Source of the DNA: Serratia bockelmannii
Lineage (GTDB): Bacteria; Pseudomonadota; Gammaproteobacteria; Enterobacterales; Enterobacteriaceae
Direction: 5' to 3'
Assembly (NCBI RefSeq): GCF_008011855.1
Contig: NZ_VOUX01000033.1
Coordinates: 1,178,001 to 1,242,000, forward strand
DNA: 64,000 bases
The notes below the pieces were generated by a model. It was not told where the DNA came from. It worked only from the letters and a program-made list of their open reading frames with translations, and searched no databases. Within the stretch, counting starts at the first letter, position 1. Every line of letters begins with the position of its first letter. Below, piece after piece: positions 18,758 through 27,387 of this stretch. The translations under genes were made by a program, and so were the position numbers.

Positions 18758-19831
18758 ATGGCGACTGATACCACTCACACCTATCCCGAGCGACGCTTTC
18801 CGCTGTTTGGCCTGCCACGGCTGGTGCCGGGGCTGGCGCTGACCGGCGCGCTCACCGCGTTGGCCGTCTGGGCCGGCGATATTCCCTGGGTGGCGGAGCT
18901 GGGGCTGGGGGCGCTGACGCTGGCGATCCTGCTCGGCATTCTGGTGGGCAACACGCTGTATCCCCGCTGGCAAACCGTTTGTCACAGCGGCGTACAGCTG
19001 GCCAAACAGCGGCTGCTGCGTCTGGGGATTATCCTTTACGGCTTCCGGCTGACCTTTCAGCAGATCGCCGATGTCGGCGCCAGCGGCATCATCATCGACG
19101 CACTGACCCTGATCACCACTTTCCTGCTGGCCTGCTGGCTCGGCAAGAAAGTGTTCGGCATCGACAGCCAGACCGCGATACTGATCGGCGCCGGTAGCAG
19201 CATTTGCGGCGCGGCGGCGGTGATGGCCACCGAGCCGGTGCTGAAGGCCGATTCCAGCAAAGTGGCGGTAGCGGTCTCGACCGTGGTGGTGTTCGGCACC
19301 CTGGCTATTTTCGTTTATCCCTGGCTGTATCAGTTGAATGAACACTTCCAGTGGCTGCCGTTCAGCCAGGAAACCTTCGGCATTTACGCCGGCTCCACCA
19401 TCCACGAAGTGGCTCAGGTGGTCGCCGCCGGGCACGCCATCGGGCCGGACGCCGAAAATGCGGCGGTGATCGCCAAGATGATCCGCGTGATGATGCTGGC
19501 ACCGTTCCTGCTGCTGCTGTCGGGCTACATCAGCCGCGGCAGCGCAGGCAAGGCGGAAAAATCCGCCATCACCATTCCGTGGTTCGCCGTGCTGTTTATC
19601 GCGGTCGCCGGGCTGAACTCCTTCAACCTGCTGCCGGCCGCGCTGGTGCGCCATCTGATCACCGCCGATACCTGGATGCTGGCGATGGCGATGGCGGCGC
19701 TGGGGTTGACCACCCACATCAGCGCCGTGCGCCAGGCCGGGATGAAACCGATTCTGCTGGCGACGCTGCTGTTCGTCTGGCTGCTGGTCGGCGGCGGCGC
19801 GATAAACCAACTGGTGCAACACCTGCTGTAA
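18758..19831 (+). CDS. yeiH: YeiH family putative sulfate exporter (UPF0324)
   Basis: 357 residues from the ATG at 18758, preceded by GAAGGA at 18743-18748; an earlier in-frame ATG at 18638 lies in AT-rich DNA and is not needed. It has about 10 membrane segments, with conserved [20 protein letters not shown] and [20 protein letters not shown]. YeiH proteins are annotated as putative sulfate exporters, but the transported compound is not settled. It is divergent from yeiE, its likely LysR regulator, with the small helical gene between them. Confidence 0.92.
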   Translation: MATDTTHTYPERRFPLFGLPRLVPGLALTGALTALAVWAGDIPWVAELGLGALTLAILLGILVGNTLYPRWQTVCHSGVQLAKQRLLRLGIILYGFRLTFQQIADVGASGIIIDALTLITTFLLACWLGKKVFGIDSQTAILIGAGSSICGAAAVMATEPVLKADSSKVAVAVSTVVVFGTLAIFVYPWLYQLNEHFQWLPFSQETFGIYAGSTIHEVAQVVAAGHAIGPDAENAAVIAKMIRVMMLAPFLLLLSGYISRGSAGKAEKSAITIPWFAVLFIAVAGLNSFNLLPAALVRHLITADTWMLAMAMAALGLTTHISAVRQAGMKPILLATLLFVWLLVGGGAINQLVQHLL

Positions 19832-19838
19832 TCCCCCT

Positions 19839-19869
19839 CGGCGGTCCGCTTCGGCGGGCCGCCGCTTTT
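19839..19869 (+). terminator. Terminator after yeiH
   Basis: CGGCGG (19839-19844) pairs with CCGCCG (19859-19864), with an inner CCGC/GCGG-type extension, followed by CTTTTC. It lies between the yeiH stop and nfo. Confidence 0.7.
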
Positions 19870-19929
19870 CGCCATTCAATCCGCCCGCCATCAATGCCAT
19901 AATGTCACCGATAACACAGGAGAATGAAG

Positions 19930-20769
19930 ATGAAGTTTGTCGGTGCACATGTCAGCGCGTCAGGCGGCGTGGATCAGGCGGTTATCCGCGCGCACGAATT
20001 GGAGGCGACCGCGTTCGCCCTGTTCACCAAAAATCAGCGTCAATGGAAGGCCGCACCGCTGGCCGCCGACGTGATCGATAAGTTCAAGAGCGCATGTGCC
20101 CAGTACGGCTTCGGGCCGGGGCAGATCCTGCCGCACGACAGCTACCTGATCAATCTGGGCCACCCGGTGGCCGAGGCGTTGGAAAAATCGCGCGAGGCGT
20201 TTATCGACGAACTGCAGCGCTGCGAACAGCTGGGGCTGACGCTGCTGAACTTCCATCCCGGCAGCCACCTGCTGCAAATCGATGAAGACAAGTGCCTGGC
20301 GCGCATCGCCGAATCGATCAATATCGCGCTGGATAAAACCGCTGGCGTGACGGCGGTGATCGAGAACACCGCCGGCCAGGGCAGCAACCTGGGCTTCAAA
20401 TTCGAACATCTGGCGGCGATCATCGACGGCGTGGAAGATAAGAGCCGCGTCGGCGTTTGCATCGACACCTGCCACGCCTTCGCCGCCGGGTACGATCTGC
20501 GTACCGAAGAAGACTGCGAGCACACCTTCAAGCAGTTGGGCGACATCGTCGGCTTCAACTACCTGCGCGGCATGCACCTGAATGACGCCAAGAGCGAGTT
20601 CAACAGCCGCGTCGACCGCCACCACAGCCTGGGGGAAGGCAACATCGGCAAAACGGTGTTCAGCTACATCATGCGCGATCCGCGCTTCGACAATATTCCG
20701 CTGATTCTGGAAACGGTAAACCCGGATATCTGGGCGGAAGAGATCGCCTGGCTGAAAGCACAGCAGTAA
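19930..20769 (+). CDS. nfo: Endonuclease IV (AP endonuclease)
   Basis: 279 residues. It cleaves DNA 5' of abasic sites and removes 3' blocking groups in base excision repair. It is a TIM barrel with three zinc ions; visible metal-ligand segments include [30 protein letters not shown] and MHLNDAKS, followed by DRHHSLGEG. Two ATGs compete, at 19924 and 19930. AGGAG at 19918-19922 is only one base from the first but seven from the second, and the family begins MK(F/Y)(V/I)GAHVS, so 19930 is preferred. Position after yeiH matches E. coli. Confidence 0.96.
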   Translation: MKFVGAHVSASGGVDQAVIRAHELEATAFALFTKNQRQWKAAPLAADVIDKFKSACAQYGFGPGQILPHDSYLINLGHPVAEALEKSREAFIDELQRCEQLGLTLLNFHPGSHLLQIDEDKCLARIAESINIALDKTAGVTAVIENTAGQGSNLGFKFEHLAAIIDGVEDKSRVGVCIDTCHAFAAGYDLRTEEDCEHTFKQLGDIVGFNYLRGMHLNDAKSEFNSRVDRHHSLGEGNIGKTVFSYIMRDPRFDNIPLILETVNPDIWAEEIAWLKAQQ

Positions 20770-20780
20770 CCCTCCCTTGG

Positions 20781-20806
20781 CCGCTCGCCTATGCGCGAGC
20801 GGTTTC
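20781..20806 (+). terminator. Terminator hairpin after nfo, overlapping the end of the DJ-1 gene
   Basis: CCGCTCG (20781-20787) pairs with CGAGCGG (20796-20802) and is followed by TTT. The stem overlaps the last codons and stop of the convergent DJ-1/PfpI gene. Confidence 0.6.
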
Positions 20807-21382
20807 CCCCACCGTGTGCTCTGCCGCCAGCATTGCGCCGAACTGACGCAGCGTTTCTTCATCCAGGCCCGCCGCCCTAAACACCGCGGTGGTAAAGCTG
20901 ACCGGCGCCGAGCCTGGTGCCGTAATGACACGGTCATCCACGACGGCGGCGGCGCTCGCAACGTAATGGCGCTGCCCGCTGTAGCCCTCAACATTGCCCG
21001 TCAAGAACTCGGCAGCGTTGGAGGTATGCGCCCTGCCGTTCAACAGGCCGGCCCGCGCCAACGCCAACGTCCCGCCGCAAATGCCCGCCAGAGTCGCGCC
21101 GCGTTGAGACTGTTCGTTGAGCAACGCGCGGATATCCGGCGCCCGTTCGGTTTCCCACAGGGTGCCGCCGACCACCACCAGCACCTCGGGGCGCCAATCC
21201 GCCAGTTCGGCCACGCTTTTTTCAACCTCGACCGTCAGCCCGCCCTGTGAGCGAAGCGTTCCGGCCTGCGGCGCAAAAAACGCCACCTCCAGCCCATAAA
21301 ACGGGCCGCCAACGCCGGCAATCAGCGCGTATTCCCAATCGGCGAAACCGGGTGTGAGTACGATCGCCACTTTTTTAGCCAC
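20789..21382 (-). CDS. DJ-1/PfpI family protein
   Basis: 197 residues from a GTG at 21382, chosen because AAGGAG (21396-21391 on the minus strand) is at ideal spacing and the family N-terminus KKVAIVLTPGFADWE begins right there; an ATG at 21403 lies upstream of this site. The flavodoxin-like fold has the nucleophile elbow AGICGGT (Cys at about residue 99) and the acidic residue of GFADWE. Family members act as deglycases, chaperones or amidohydrolases; the activity here is not known. E. coli lacks a gene at this point between nfo and the fru operon. Confidence 0.85.
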   Translation of the reverse strand: MAKKVAIVLTPGFADWEYALIAGVGGPFYGLEVAFFAPQAGTLRSQGGLTVEVEKSVAELADWRPEVLVVVGGTLWETERAPDIRALLNEQSQRGATLAGICGGTLALARAGLLNGRAHTSNAAEFLTGNVEGYSGQRHYVASAAAVVDDRVITAPGSAPVSFTTAVFRAAGLDEETLRQFGAMLAAEHTVGETARA

Positions 21383-21497
21383 GGATGAATCTCCTTGAGT
21401 CATTGCTTGTTCGCAGGAACAAAGTCGCGCTATCAGCTTAGAAAGCGTTGTGGTTTCTGACCAGGGGTAAATCGTGCTAACTGCCTAAGGCACAAAC

Positions 21498-21525
21498 AAA
21501 AACGCGCAGCTCGGGGCTGCGCGTT
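21498..21525 (-). terminator. Terminator of the fru operon
   Basis: AACGCGCAGC (21501-21510) pairs with GCTGCGCGTT (21516-21525). Read on the minus strand, a T-rich tail (TTTTTGTTTG) follows. It lies 18 bp after the fruA stop. Confidence 0.85.
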
Positions 21526-21542
21526 TTGCGGTATCGCGAGGC

Positions 21543-23228
21543 TTACGCCGCGGCAGTAACCGGTACTTCCGCACGTTTCAGCAGGGCATAAGCTACGCCC
21601 GCCAGCAGCGTACCGGCGGCGATCGCCACCAGGTACAGCAACACCGGCGAAATCGCGCCCGGGATCAGCAGCACGAACAGCCCGCCGTGCGGTGCCATCA
21701 GTTTGGCGCCGAAGGCCATCGACAGCGCGCCGGTCAGCGCCCCGCCGGCGATGCAGCACGGCAACACGCGCATCGGGTCGCGGGCGGCGAACGGAATCGC
21801 CCCTTCGGTGATGAAGCACAGCCCCAGCACCAACGCCGCCTTGCCGCCTTCCTGTTCGGATTTCGGGAACTTGCGGCGCGCCAGCAGTGTCGCCAGACCC
21901 ATCGCCAGCGGTGGCACCATGCCCGCCGCCATGATCGCCGCCATCGGCGCATACACCGAAGAGCTGAGCAGCGCCACGCCAAACGCGTAGGCCGCTTTGT
22001 TCACCGGGCCGCCCATGTCGGTACACATCATGCCGCCGAGGATTGCCCCCAGCAGTACGGCGTTGGCGGTGCCCAGCGATTGCAGCCAATGGGTCAGACC
22101 TTCCATGATTTTCGCCACCGGCGTGCCGACCACGTAAATCATGATGAGGCCGGTGATCAGGCTGGCGACCAGCGGAATGATCAAGATGGGCTTCAGCGCT
22201 TCCATACTTTGCGGCAGGCGCAGCTTGCTGCTGATCGCCTTAGCGACATAACCCGCCAGGAAGCCGGCGATGATGCCGCCGAGGAACCCGGCGCCGGTGC
22301 TCACCGCCAGCATGCCGCCGATCAGGCCCGGCGTCAGGCCCGGACGATCCGCGATGGAGAAGGCGATAAAACCGGCCAACACCGGCACCATCAGCGCAAA
22401 GGCGGAGCCGCCGCCGATCTGCATCAGCGCCGCCGCCAACGTGCCTTTGACTTCAAACGCCTTGATGCCGAACACGAACGACAGCGCGATGCACAGACCG
22501 CCGGCCACCACCATCGGCAGCATGTAGGACACGCCGGTCAGCAGGTGGCGATACGGGCCGCTGCCCTCTTTCTTTTTCGCCGCCGGCGCCGCGCTACCGC
22601 GCTGCTGCGGCTGGAACACCTCCGCCTCGGCCTGCGCCTTGTCCAGTTCCTGCGCGGTTTTCTTCAGCGCCAGACCGGTGGAAGTACGATACATCGGCTT
22701 ACCGGCAAACTTGTCCAGATCCACTTCGATGTCCGCCGCGACGATCACCAGATCCGCGGCCGCCACTTCTTCCGGGGTGATGGCGTTGCCGGCGCCGACG
22801 GAACCGCGCGTTTCCACCTTCACCCACCAGCCGCGTTTTTTGGCTTCACTTTCAATGGCTTCGGCCGCCATAAAGGTATGCGCCACGCCGGTTGGGCAAG
22901 CGGTGATCGCCACGATGCGTTTTTGCCCATTGGCTTTCACCGGTGCCGCCGCCTGCGGCACCTGATAGGTTTCAGCTTCGGCCTTGGCACGCGCCAGAAA
23001 AGCGTCCGGTTCCCGCACCGCCTGTTCGACATCGCCCACATACACCAATTTGCCGTTCAGCCCGGCGTCAGCAGGAGCAGCCTGCCCCGCCACCACCACC
23101 AGTTCGGCGTCCTGCAGTGACTCGACCAGCGTCAGGCCAGTTTTGGCCGCGGCGGCCTCCAGCATGCGTTTCGCCAGGTGGCCACGGGCCTGCCCCAGCG
23201 AACTGTCTACCATCAGCAGCGTTTTCAT
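21543..23228 (-). CDS. fruA: Fructose-specific PTS enzyme IIBC
   Basis: 561 residues (E. coli FruA 563). The N-terminus carries a duplicated IIB region (IIB' then IIB); the phosphorylated Cys is in TACPTGVAHTF at residue 111. The IIC membrane domain follows from about residue 230, with GVSYMLPMVVAGGLCIALSF and ADRPGLTPGLIGGML. It transports and phosphorylates fructose to fructose 1-phosphate. It is last in the fruBKA operon, 11 bp after fruK. Confidence 0.97.
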   Translation of the reverse strand: MKTLLMVDSSLGQARGHLAKRMLEAAAAKTGLTLVESLQDAELVVVAGQAAPADAGLNGKLVYVGDVEQAVREPDAFLARAKAEAETYQVPQAAAPVKANGQKRIVAITACPTGVAHTFMAAEAIESEAKKRGWWVKVETRGSVGAGNAITPEEVAAADLVIVAADIEVDLDKFAGKPMYRTSTGLALKKTAQELDKAQAEAEVFQPQQRGSAAPAAKKKEGSGPYRHLLTGVSYMLPMVVAGGLCIALSFVFGIKAFEVKGTLAAALMQIGGGSAFALMVPVLAGFIAFSIADRPGLTPGLIGGMLAVSTGAGFLGGIIAGFLAGYVAKAISSKLRLPQSMEALKPILIIPLVASLITGLIMIYVVGTPVAKIMEGLTHWLQSLGTANAVLLGAILGGMMCTDMGGPVNKAAYAFGVALLSSSVYAPMAAIMAAGMVPPLAMGLATLLARRKFPKSEQEGGKAALVLGLCFITEGAIPFAARDPMRVLPCCIAGGALTGALSMAFGAKLMAPHGGLFVLLIPGAISPVLLYLVAIAAGTLLAGVAYALLKRAEVPVTAAA

Positions 23229-23239
23229 TCTGCCTCCTG

Positions 23240-24181
23240 CTATTGATTGAAAGGTTTCAGATCGACGCGCGCCATCATCGCGGCCAACTGGGGACGATCG
23301 GTCACGCCGACGTTGCTTTGGCTGACCGCCAGCGCCGCTACCGCCGTGGCCAGACGCAGAGTGTGTTCGCTGGATTCGCGCATCAGCAGGCCGTAAATCA
23401 GGCCGCCGACCATCGAATCGCCGGCGCCCACGGTGCTGACCACCTCACAGGACGGCGGTTTGGCGATCCAGGCGCCGGAGGCGTTAACCCACAGCGCGCC
23501 TTCCGCGCCGAGGGAGATGACCACGTGGGCGATGCCCTGTTCACGCAGCGCATGCGCGGCCTCGACCACGTCCGCCAGCGTCGGCAGCGGGCGACCGGCC
23601 CAGATTTCCAGCTCGCGGCGGTTCGGCTTCACCAGCCACGGCGAGGCCTTCAGCCCGGCGACCAGCGCTTCGCGGCTGCTGTCGAAAATGATGCACGGGC
23701 ACTTGGCGCGCAGCTGGGTCATCCAGTCGGTAAAGGCGTCGGGATCGACGCCGGCTGGCAGACTGCCGCTCACCGCCACCATGTCGAATTGGCCCAGCCA
23801 GCTCAGCGAGTCGCTGACGAAGCGATCCCAGTCCTGTGATGTCACTTCAAAACCGGAGAAGTTGAAATCGGTCACTTCGCCGTCTTTTTCCGTCAGCTTG
23901 ACGTTGATGCGGGTGCGGCCCGGCACCACCTGAAAGCGATTGGCGATCCCCAGATCGCTGAACAGCAGTTGGAAACCGTCCTGATTGTCTTTGCCCAAGA
24001 AGCCGCCGACGGTGACGTCGATGCCTAAATCCTTCAACACTTTGGCGACGTTAATGCCCTTACCGGCGGCGTGCAGGCCGGCAGTTTTTACCCGGTTGAC
24101 TTCCCCGCGCTCGATCTGCGGGCAGAAACCCACCAGATCGTACGCCGGGTTCAGGGTGATTGTTGCTACTCTTCTGCTCAT
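23240..24181 (-). CDS. fruK: 1-phosphofructokinase
   Basis: 313 residues, PfkB/ribokinase family. It phosphorylates fructose 1-phosphate to fructose 1,6-bisphosphate using ATP. The N-terminal NPAYDLVG and [14 protein letters not shown] substrate segments and the C-terminal [12 protein letters not shown] anion-hole and catalytic Asp motif are intact. Its ATG overlaps the fruB stop by four bases. Confidence 0.96.
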   Translation of the reverse strand: MSRRVATITLNPAYDLVGFCPQIERGEVNRVKTAGLHAAGKGINVAKVLKDLGIDVTVGGFLGKDNQDGFQLLFSDLGIANRFQVVPGRTRINVKLTEKDGEVTDFNFSGFEVTSQDWDRFVSDSLSWLGQFDMVAVSGSLPAGVDPDAFTDWMTQLRAKCPCIIFDSSREALVAGLKASPWLVKPNRRELEIWAGRPLPTLADVVEAAHALREQGIAHVVISLGAEGALWVNASGAWIAKPPSCEVVSTVGAGDSMVGGLIYGLLMRESSEHTLRLATAVAALAVSQSNVGVTDRPQLAAMMARVDLKPFNQ

Positions 24182-25311
24182 GCTGCGCCCTCGCCCAGTC
24201 CTTCATTAATCGCTTCGCCAATCGCCTTCAGCGCGGCTTCAGCATCTTCTCCATTGGCGGTAAAGCGCAGGTGATGCCCTTTCTTCACGCCCAACGCCAC
24301 CACCTTCATCAGGCTGCGCCCGTTGGCCGGCTTGCCGCTGCCGTCCAGGTTGGTGACGGTGATGTCACTGTTGAAACTTTTGATCACGTTGACCAGCGCC
24401 GTGCCCGGCCGCGCGTGCAGACCGTGCTCGTTGCGGATCACGAATTCGGCGCTCAGCACGCTGCTCTCTTCCGCCACGTCGCTGGTCAGCAGCGCCAGCA
24501 CCCCAGCGGCATCCGCCTTCAGCAAGCGTTCAGCTTTGTTGGCCAGCAGCAGATCGCTGAGGTAGTTGAGCACCGCCAGCGGCTGCGCGTCGGCGACCGA
24601 CACCGTCAGCAGCAGCGCCACCGGCTCGCCGTCTTCCACGAAAGCCTGCGCCGGGCGGCTGACGGTGGCCGCGCTGGCCAGGTTGCCTTCAACGCTGTCG
24701 CTCAGCCAAATGCCCTGCCCCAGATTCAGCGGCCTGCGGGTGATGACATCGCTGACGAACTGCGCGTTGACCGCCCCGATTTTTTGCAGACGGCCGGCGT
24801 TCAGCGCCTGCAGCGTCATCAGGCTGTCGGCCGCGACGTCGAGCGCAATCAGCGAAACGTCGAACTGGAATTCAGCGCTCTGCCGTTCGCCCATCAACAG
24901 GCTGCGCAGCTCTTCCGCGGAGGTGGTTTTCGCCAGCCGCTCCGCCACGCTGTCATCACTCAGCACGTGGGTGAGCTGACGCAGCAGTGCCAAATGCTCG
25001 TCGGAACGGGCGGCGATGCCGATCGCCACATAGGCGGTCTGGCCTTCCCCCCACGCGATGCCCTGCGGGAACTGGAACACCTGCACGCCGGTTTTCAACA
25101 CCAGATCGCGGGTATCGGTGGTGCCGTGCGGAATGGCGATGCCGTTGCCCAGGTAGGTGGACGTCTGCAGTTCGCGCTGCAGCATGCCGTCCACGTAACC
25201 GGCGCTGACGCAGCCGGCTTCGGTCAGCGCGGCGGCCACCTGACGGATGGCCCCCTGCTTATCGGCGGCAGCGGCGCCCAGATGAATGTCTTGCGGTGAC
25301 AACTGGAACAT
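24178..25311 (-). CDS. fruB: Fructose PTS diphosphoryl transfer protein (FPr)
   Basis: 377 residues (E. coli 376). It is an EIIA-M-HPr fusion. The EIIA active His is H62 in IPHGTTDT, the central region is the pseudo-receiver M domain, and the HPr His is H299 in HGLHARPG. It passes phosphate from enzyme I to FruA without needing HPr. It is first in the operon; two Cra palindromes lie 22-99 bp upstream. Confidence 0.97.
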   Translation of the reverse strand: MFQLSPQDIHLGAAAADKQGAIRQVAAALTEAGCVSAGYVDGMLQRELQTSTYLGNGIAIPHGTTDTRDLVLKTGVQVFQFPQGIAWGEGQTAYVAIGIAARSDEHLALLRQLTHVLSDDSVAERLAKTTSAEELRSLLMGERQSAEFQFDVSLIALDVAADSLMTLQALNAGRLQKIGAVNAQFVSDVITRRPLNLGQGIWLSDSVEGNLASAATVSRPAQAFVEDGEPVALLLTVSVADAQPLAVLNYLSDLLLANKAERLLKADAAGVLALLTSDVAEESSVLSAEFVIRNEHGLHARPGTALVNVIKSFNSDITVTNLDGSGKPANGRSLMKVVALGVKKGHHLRFTANGEDAEAALKAIGEAINEGLGEGAA

Positions 25312-25332
25312 GATTCTCCTCTCCTGCTGAAT

Positions 25333-25344
25333 TGAATCGTTTCA
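25333..25344. promoter_or_regulatory. Cra (FruR) operator, proximal
   Basis: TGAATCGTTTCA fits the Cra core TGAANCGNTTCA and sits 22 bp upstream of the fruB ATG. fruBKA is the classic Cra-repressed operon, relieved by fructose 1-phosphate. Confidence 0.85.
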
Positions 25345-25398
25345 GCTTTATTGAGAAAAAGGAGCGCTACCCGCTGCCCACAAGCGGTCGGATAACGC

Positions 25399-25410
25399 TG
25401 AAACGTTTCA
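25399..25410. promoter_or_regulatory. Cra (FruR) operator, distal
   Basis: TGAAACGTTTCA is a perfect 12-bp palindrome matching the Cra consensus, 66 bp from the proximal site. Two upstream Cra sites are also known for E. coli fruB. Confidence 0.88.
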
Positions 25411-25558
25411 AGGAGTGTGTAAGCAGCGCAATGTGAAAGCAAGTTTTCTCCCTTTCGCCATTGCAGATTTTTGAGCTTACGCACACTTTCATCGGCGCAT
25501 TGGTCAGCGCCGGAGCAAAATGACATACTGTGCTGAAACTTTGCTGACGGAGAAAAGC

Positions 25559-25981
25559 ATGAATGTAGTGACGGGCGTCGGGGTGATCATCGTCAACCCG
25601 CAAGGCGAGATTTTGCTGGGCAAACGCTGCGGCTCCCACGCGCCCTTTTGGTCGATCCCCGGCGGGCATCTGGATGCCGGTGAAACCTTCGAGCAGTGCG
25701 CCCAGCGCGAAATTGCCGAAGAAACCGGGTTGATCATCGATCCGCCGCGCTTCGTTGGCGTCAGCAACAATCTGCAAACCTGGCACGCCGAAGGCAAACA
25801 CACGGTGTCTATCTGCCTGCAGGTGGATCACCCCGGCGGCGAAGCGGAGCTGAAAGAACCCGAAAAATGCGCCGAATGGCGCTGGTGCGCGCCGGACGCC
25901 CTGCCGGAACCGCATTTCGAAGCCAGCCGCACAGCGATCCGCCTGTGGTTGAGCGGCCAGGCCTATCTGCCCACGGCCTGA
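25559..25981 (+). CDS. Nudix hydrolase, NUDT15-like
   Basis: 140 residues from the ATG at 25559, with GGAG at 25549-25552; the frame is open to 25520 but without a binding site there. The Nudix box (GX5EX7REUXEEXGU) is complete: GGHLDAGETFEQCAQREIAE followed by ETGL, at about residues 38-61. It should hydrolyse a nucleoside diphosphate-linked compound such as an oxidised or modified NTP; the exact substrate is unknown. It is divergent from fruB and is not part of the E. coli fru-setB neighbourhood. Confidence 0.85.
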   Translation: MNVVTGVGVIIVNPQGEILLGKRCGSHAPFWSIPGGHLDAGETFEQCAQREIAEETGLIIDPPRFVGVSNNLQTWHAEGKHTVSICLQVDHPGGEAELKEPEKCAEWRWCAPDALPEPHFEASRTAIRLWLSGQAYLPTA

Positions 25982-25987
25982 CCCATC

Positions 25988-26011
25988 GCGAGCGCGTGCT
26001 GCGCTCGCTTT
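25988..26011 (+). terminator. Terminator after the Nudix gene
   Basis: GCGAGCGC (25988-25995) pairs with GCGCTCGC (26001-26008) and a short T-run follows, seven bases after the stop codon. Confidence 0.65.
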
Positions 26012-26214
26012 CCCTGCTGCACCGCCCCACCGCTATATAATTTAGAATATAACGCTATTTTTTGCGATATACGCCATTTTTTTGACTACGGATAACCCTA
26101 TGGGGTTAACCCTCTTCTATTATTACCCCTGCAATCGACGTGGCATTCTGACCTTCGGTCGGTGGCCTTTTGGCAAGATTTTATTTTAAATTCATAATTA
26201 TAAGCGGGTTTACC

Positions 26215-27375
26215 ATGAGCAAAAAACTGACTGGCTTTGAAAAAAAGCGCCGGTGGGGATGGCTATGGCTTTTGCTGCTGGGGATTATCCTCGGCGCGGC
26301 GCTGTTGGCCGGGACCGCCACCGTATTCCATAAAACCAGCGATACCGCCTTCTGCGTTTCCTGCCACACCATGCAACAACCGCTGGCCGAATATCAGGGC
26401 AGCGTCCACTTCCAGAACACCAAAGGCATCCGCGCCGAGTGCGCCGACTGCCACGTCCCCCATCAGCCGATCGATTACCTGTGGACCAAAATCCGCGCGG
26501 TGAAAGACATTTACGGCGAAATGGTCGGCACCATCGACACACCGGAAAAATACGAAGCGCACAAGCTGGCGATGGCGCAGTCGGTCTGGAAGACGCTGAA
26601 AGAAAACGATTCGGCCACCTGCCGTTCCTGCCACAGCTACGACGCCATGGACATCACCGCCCAGCGCCCTGAGGCGCGCCTGCAGCACCCGGTGGCGATC
26701 AAACAGGGCGAAACCTGCATAGACTGCCATAAAGGCGTGGCCCACATCCTGCCGGACATGAGCGGCGAAACCCAGGCTGGCGCCGCCGAGCTGGCCAAGG
26801 CCGCAGCGCTGACCGCACCGGGCGCCACCACCCTCTACACCATCGCCACCGAACCGTTCTTCCTCAGCGCAGACGACAGCCATAACGCCGGCAACCTGAT
26901 GCCATCCACCGAAGTGCAGGTGGTGAAACAGGAGGGCGACAAGGTGCTGGCCACCGTGAGCGGCTGGCAGCAAGACGGGGTCAGCGAAGTGTTCTACGCC
27001 GCGCAGGGCAAGCGCATCCTCAGCGTGCTGCTGGGTGAAGACGCGCGCAAACAGCTGAAGACCGCGTCCACCCAGACCGATGCGGAAACCGGCCTGGTCT
27101 GGCATCAGGTCTCTCTGCAGGTGTGGCTGCCGCGCAAGCAGCTGATCGACGATCAGCAAAAAATCTGGCGCTACGCCGCGGACATGATGTCGGCCAACTG
27201 CACCGGCTGCCACGGGCTGACCGCGCTCGATCGCTTCAACGCCAACCAATGGATCGGCGTCATCAAAGGCATGGCGCCGCGCACCTCGCTGACGCAGGAA
27301 CAGCTGCGCGTGCTGACACAATACGTACAAAAACACGCCAGCGACATGCCACCTGCCGCACCGGCCAAGCTTTAA
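26215..27375 (+). CDS. torY: Pentaheme c-type cytochrome of a TMAO/S-oxide reductase (TorC/TorY type)
   Basis: 386 residues from the ATG at 26215. An N-terminal membrane anchor (about residues 14-38) leads into a NapC/NirT tetraheme domain with CXXCH at C47, C76, C136 and C168, then a C-terminal domain with a fifth CXXCH at C329, the layout of TorC and TorY. It passes electrons from menaquinol to the periplasmic reductase encoded 12 bp downstream. The upstream 230 bp are AT-rich and include one NarL-type heptamer (TACCCCT, 26124-26130), but no clear FNR site. Confidence 0.9.
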   Translation: MSKKLTGFEKKRRWGWLWLLLLGIILGAALLAGTATVFHKTSDTAFCVSCHTMQQPLAEYQGSVHFQNTKGIRAECADCHVPHQPIDYLWTKIRAVKDIYGEMVGTIDTPEKYEAHKLAMAQSVWKTLKENDSATCRSCHSYDAMDITAQRPEARLQHPVAIKQGETCIDCHKGVAHILPDMSGETQAGAAELAKAAALTAPGATTLYTIATEPFFLSADDSHNAGNLMPSTEVQVVKQEGDKVLATVSGWQQDGVSEVFYAAQGKRILSVLLGEDARKQLKTASTQTDAETGLVWHQVSLQVWLPRKQLIDDQQKIWRYAADMMSANCTGCHGLTALDRFNANQWIGVIKGMAPRTSLTQEQLRVLTQYVQKHASDMPPAAPAKL

Positions 27376-27387
27376 GGGAGAAGCGCA

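Noticed and set aside
26080..26214. FNR site upstream of torY
   Set aside because: TTGAC followed by GATAA near 26082-26095 only half-fits the FNR consensus; I did not consider it a site.
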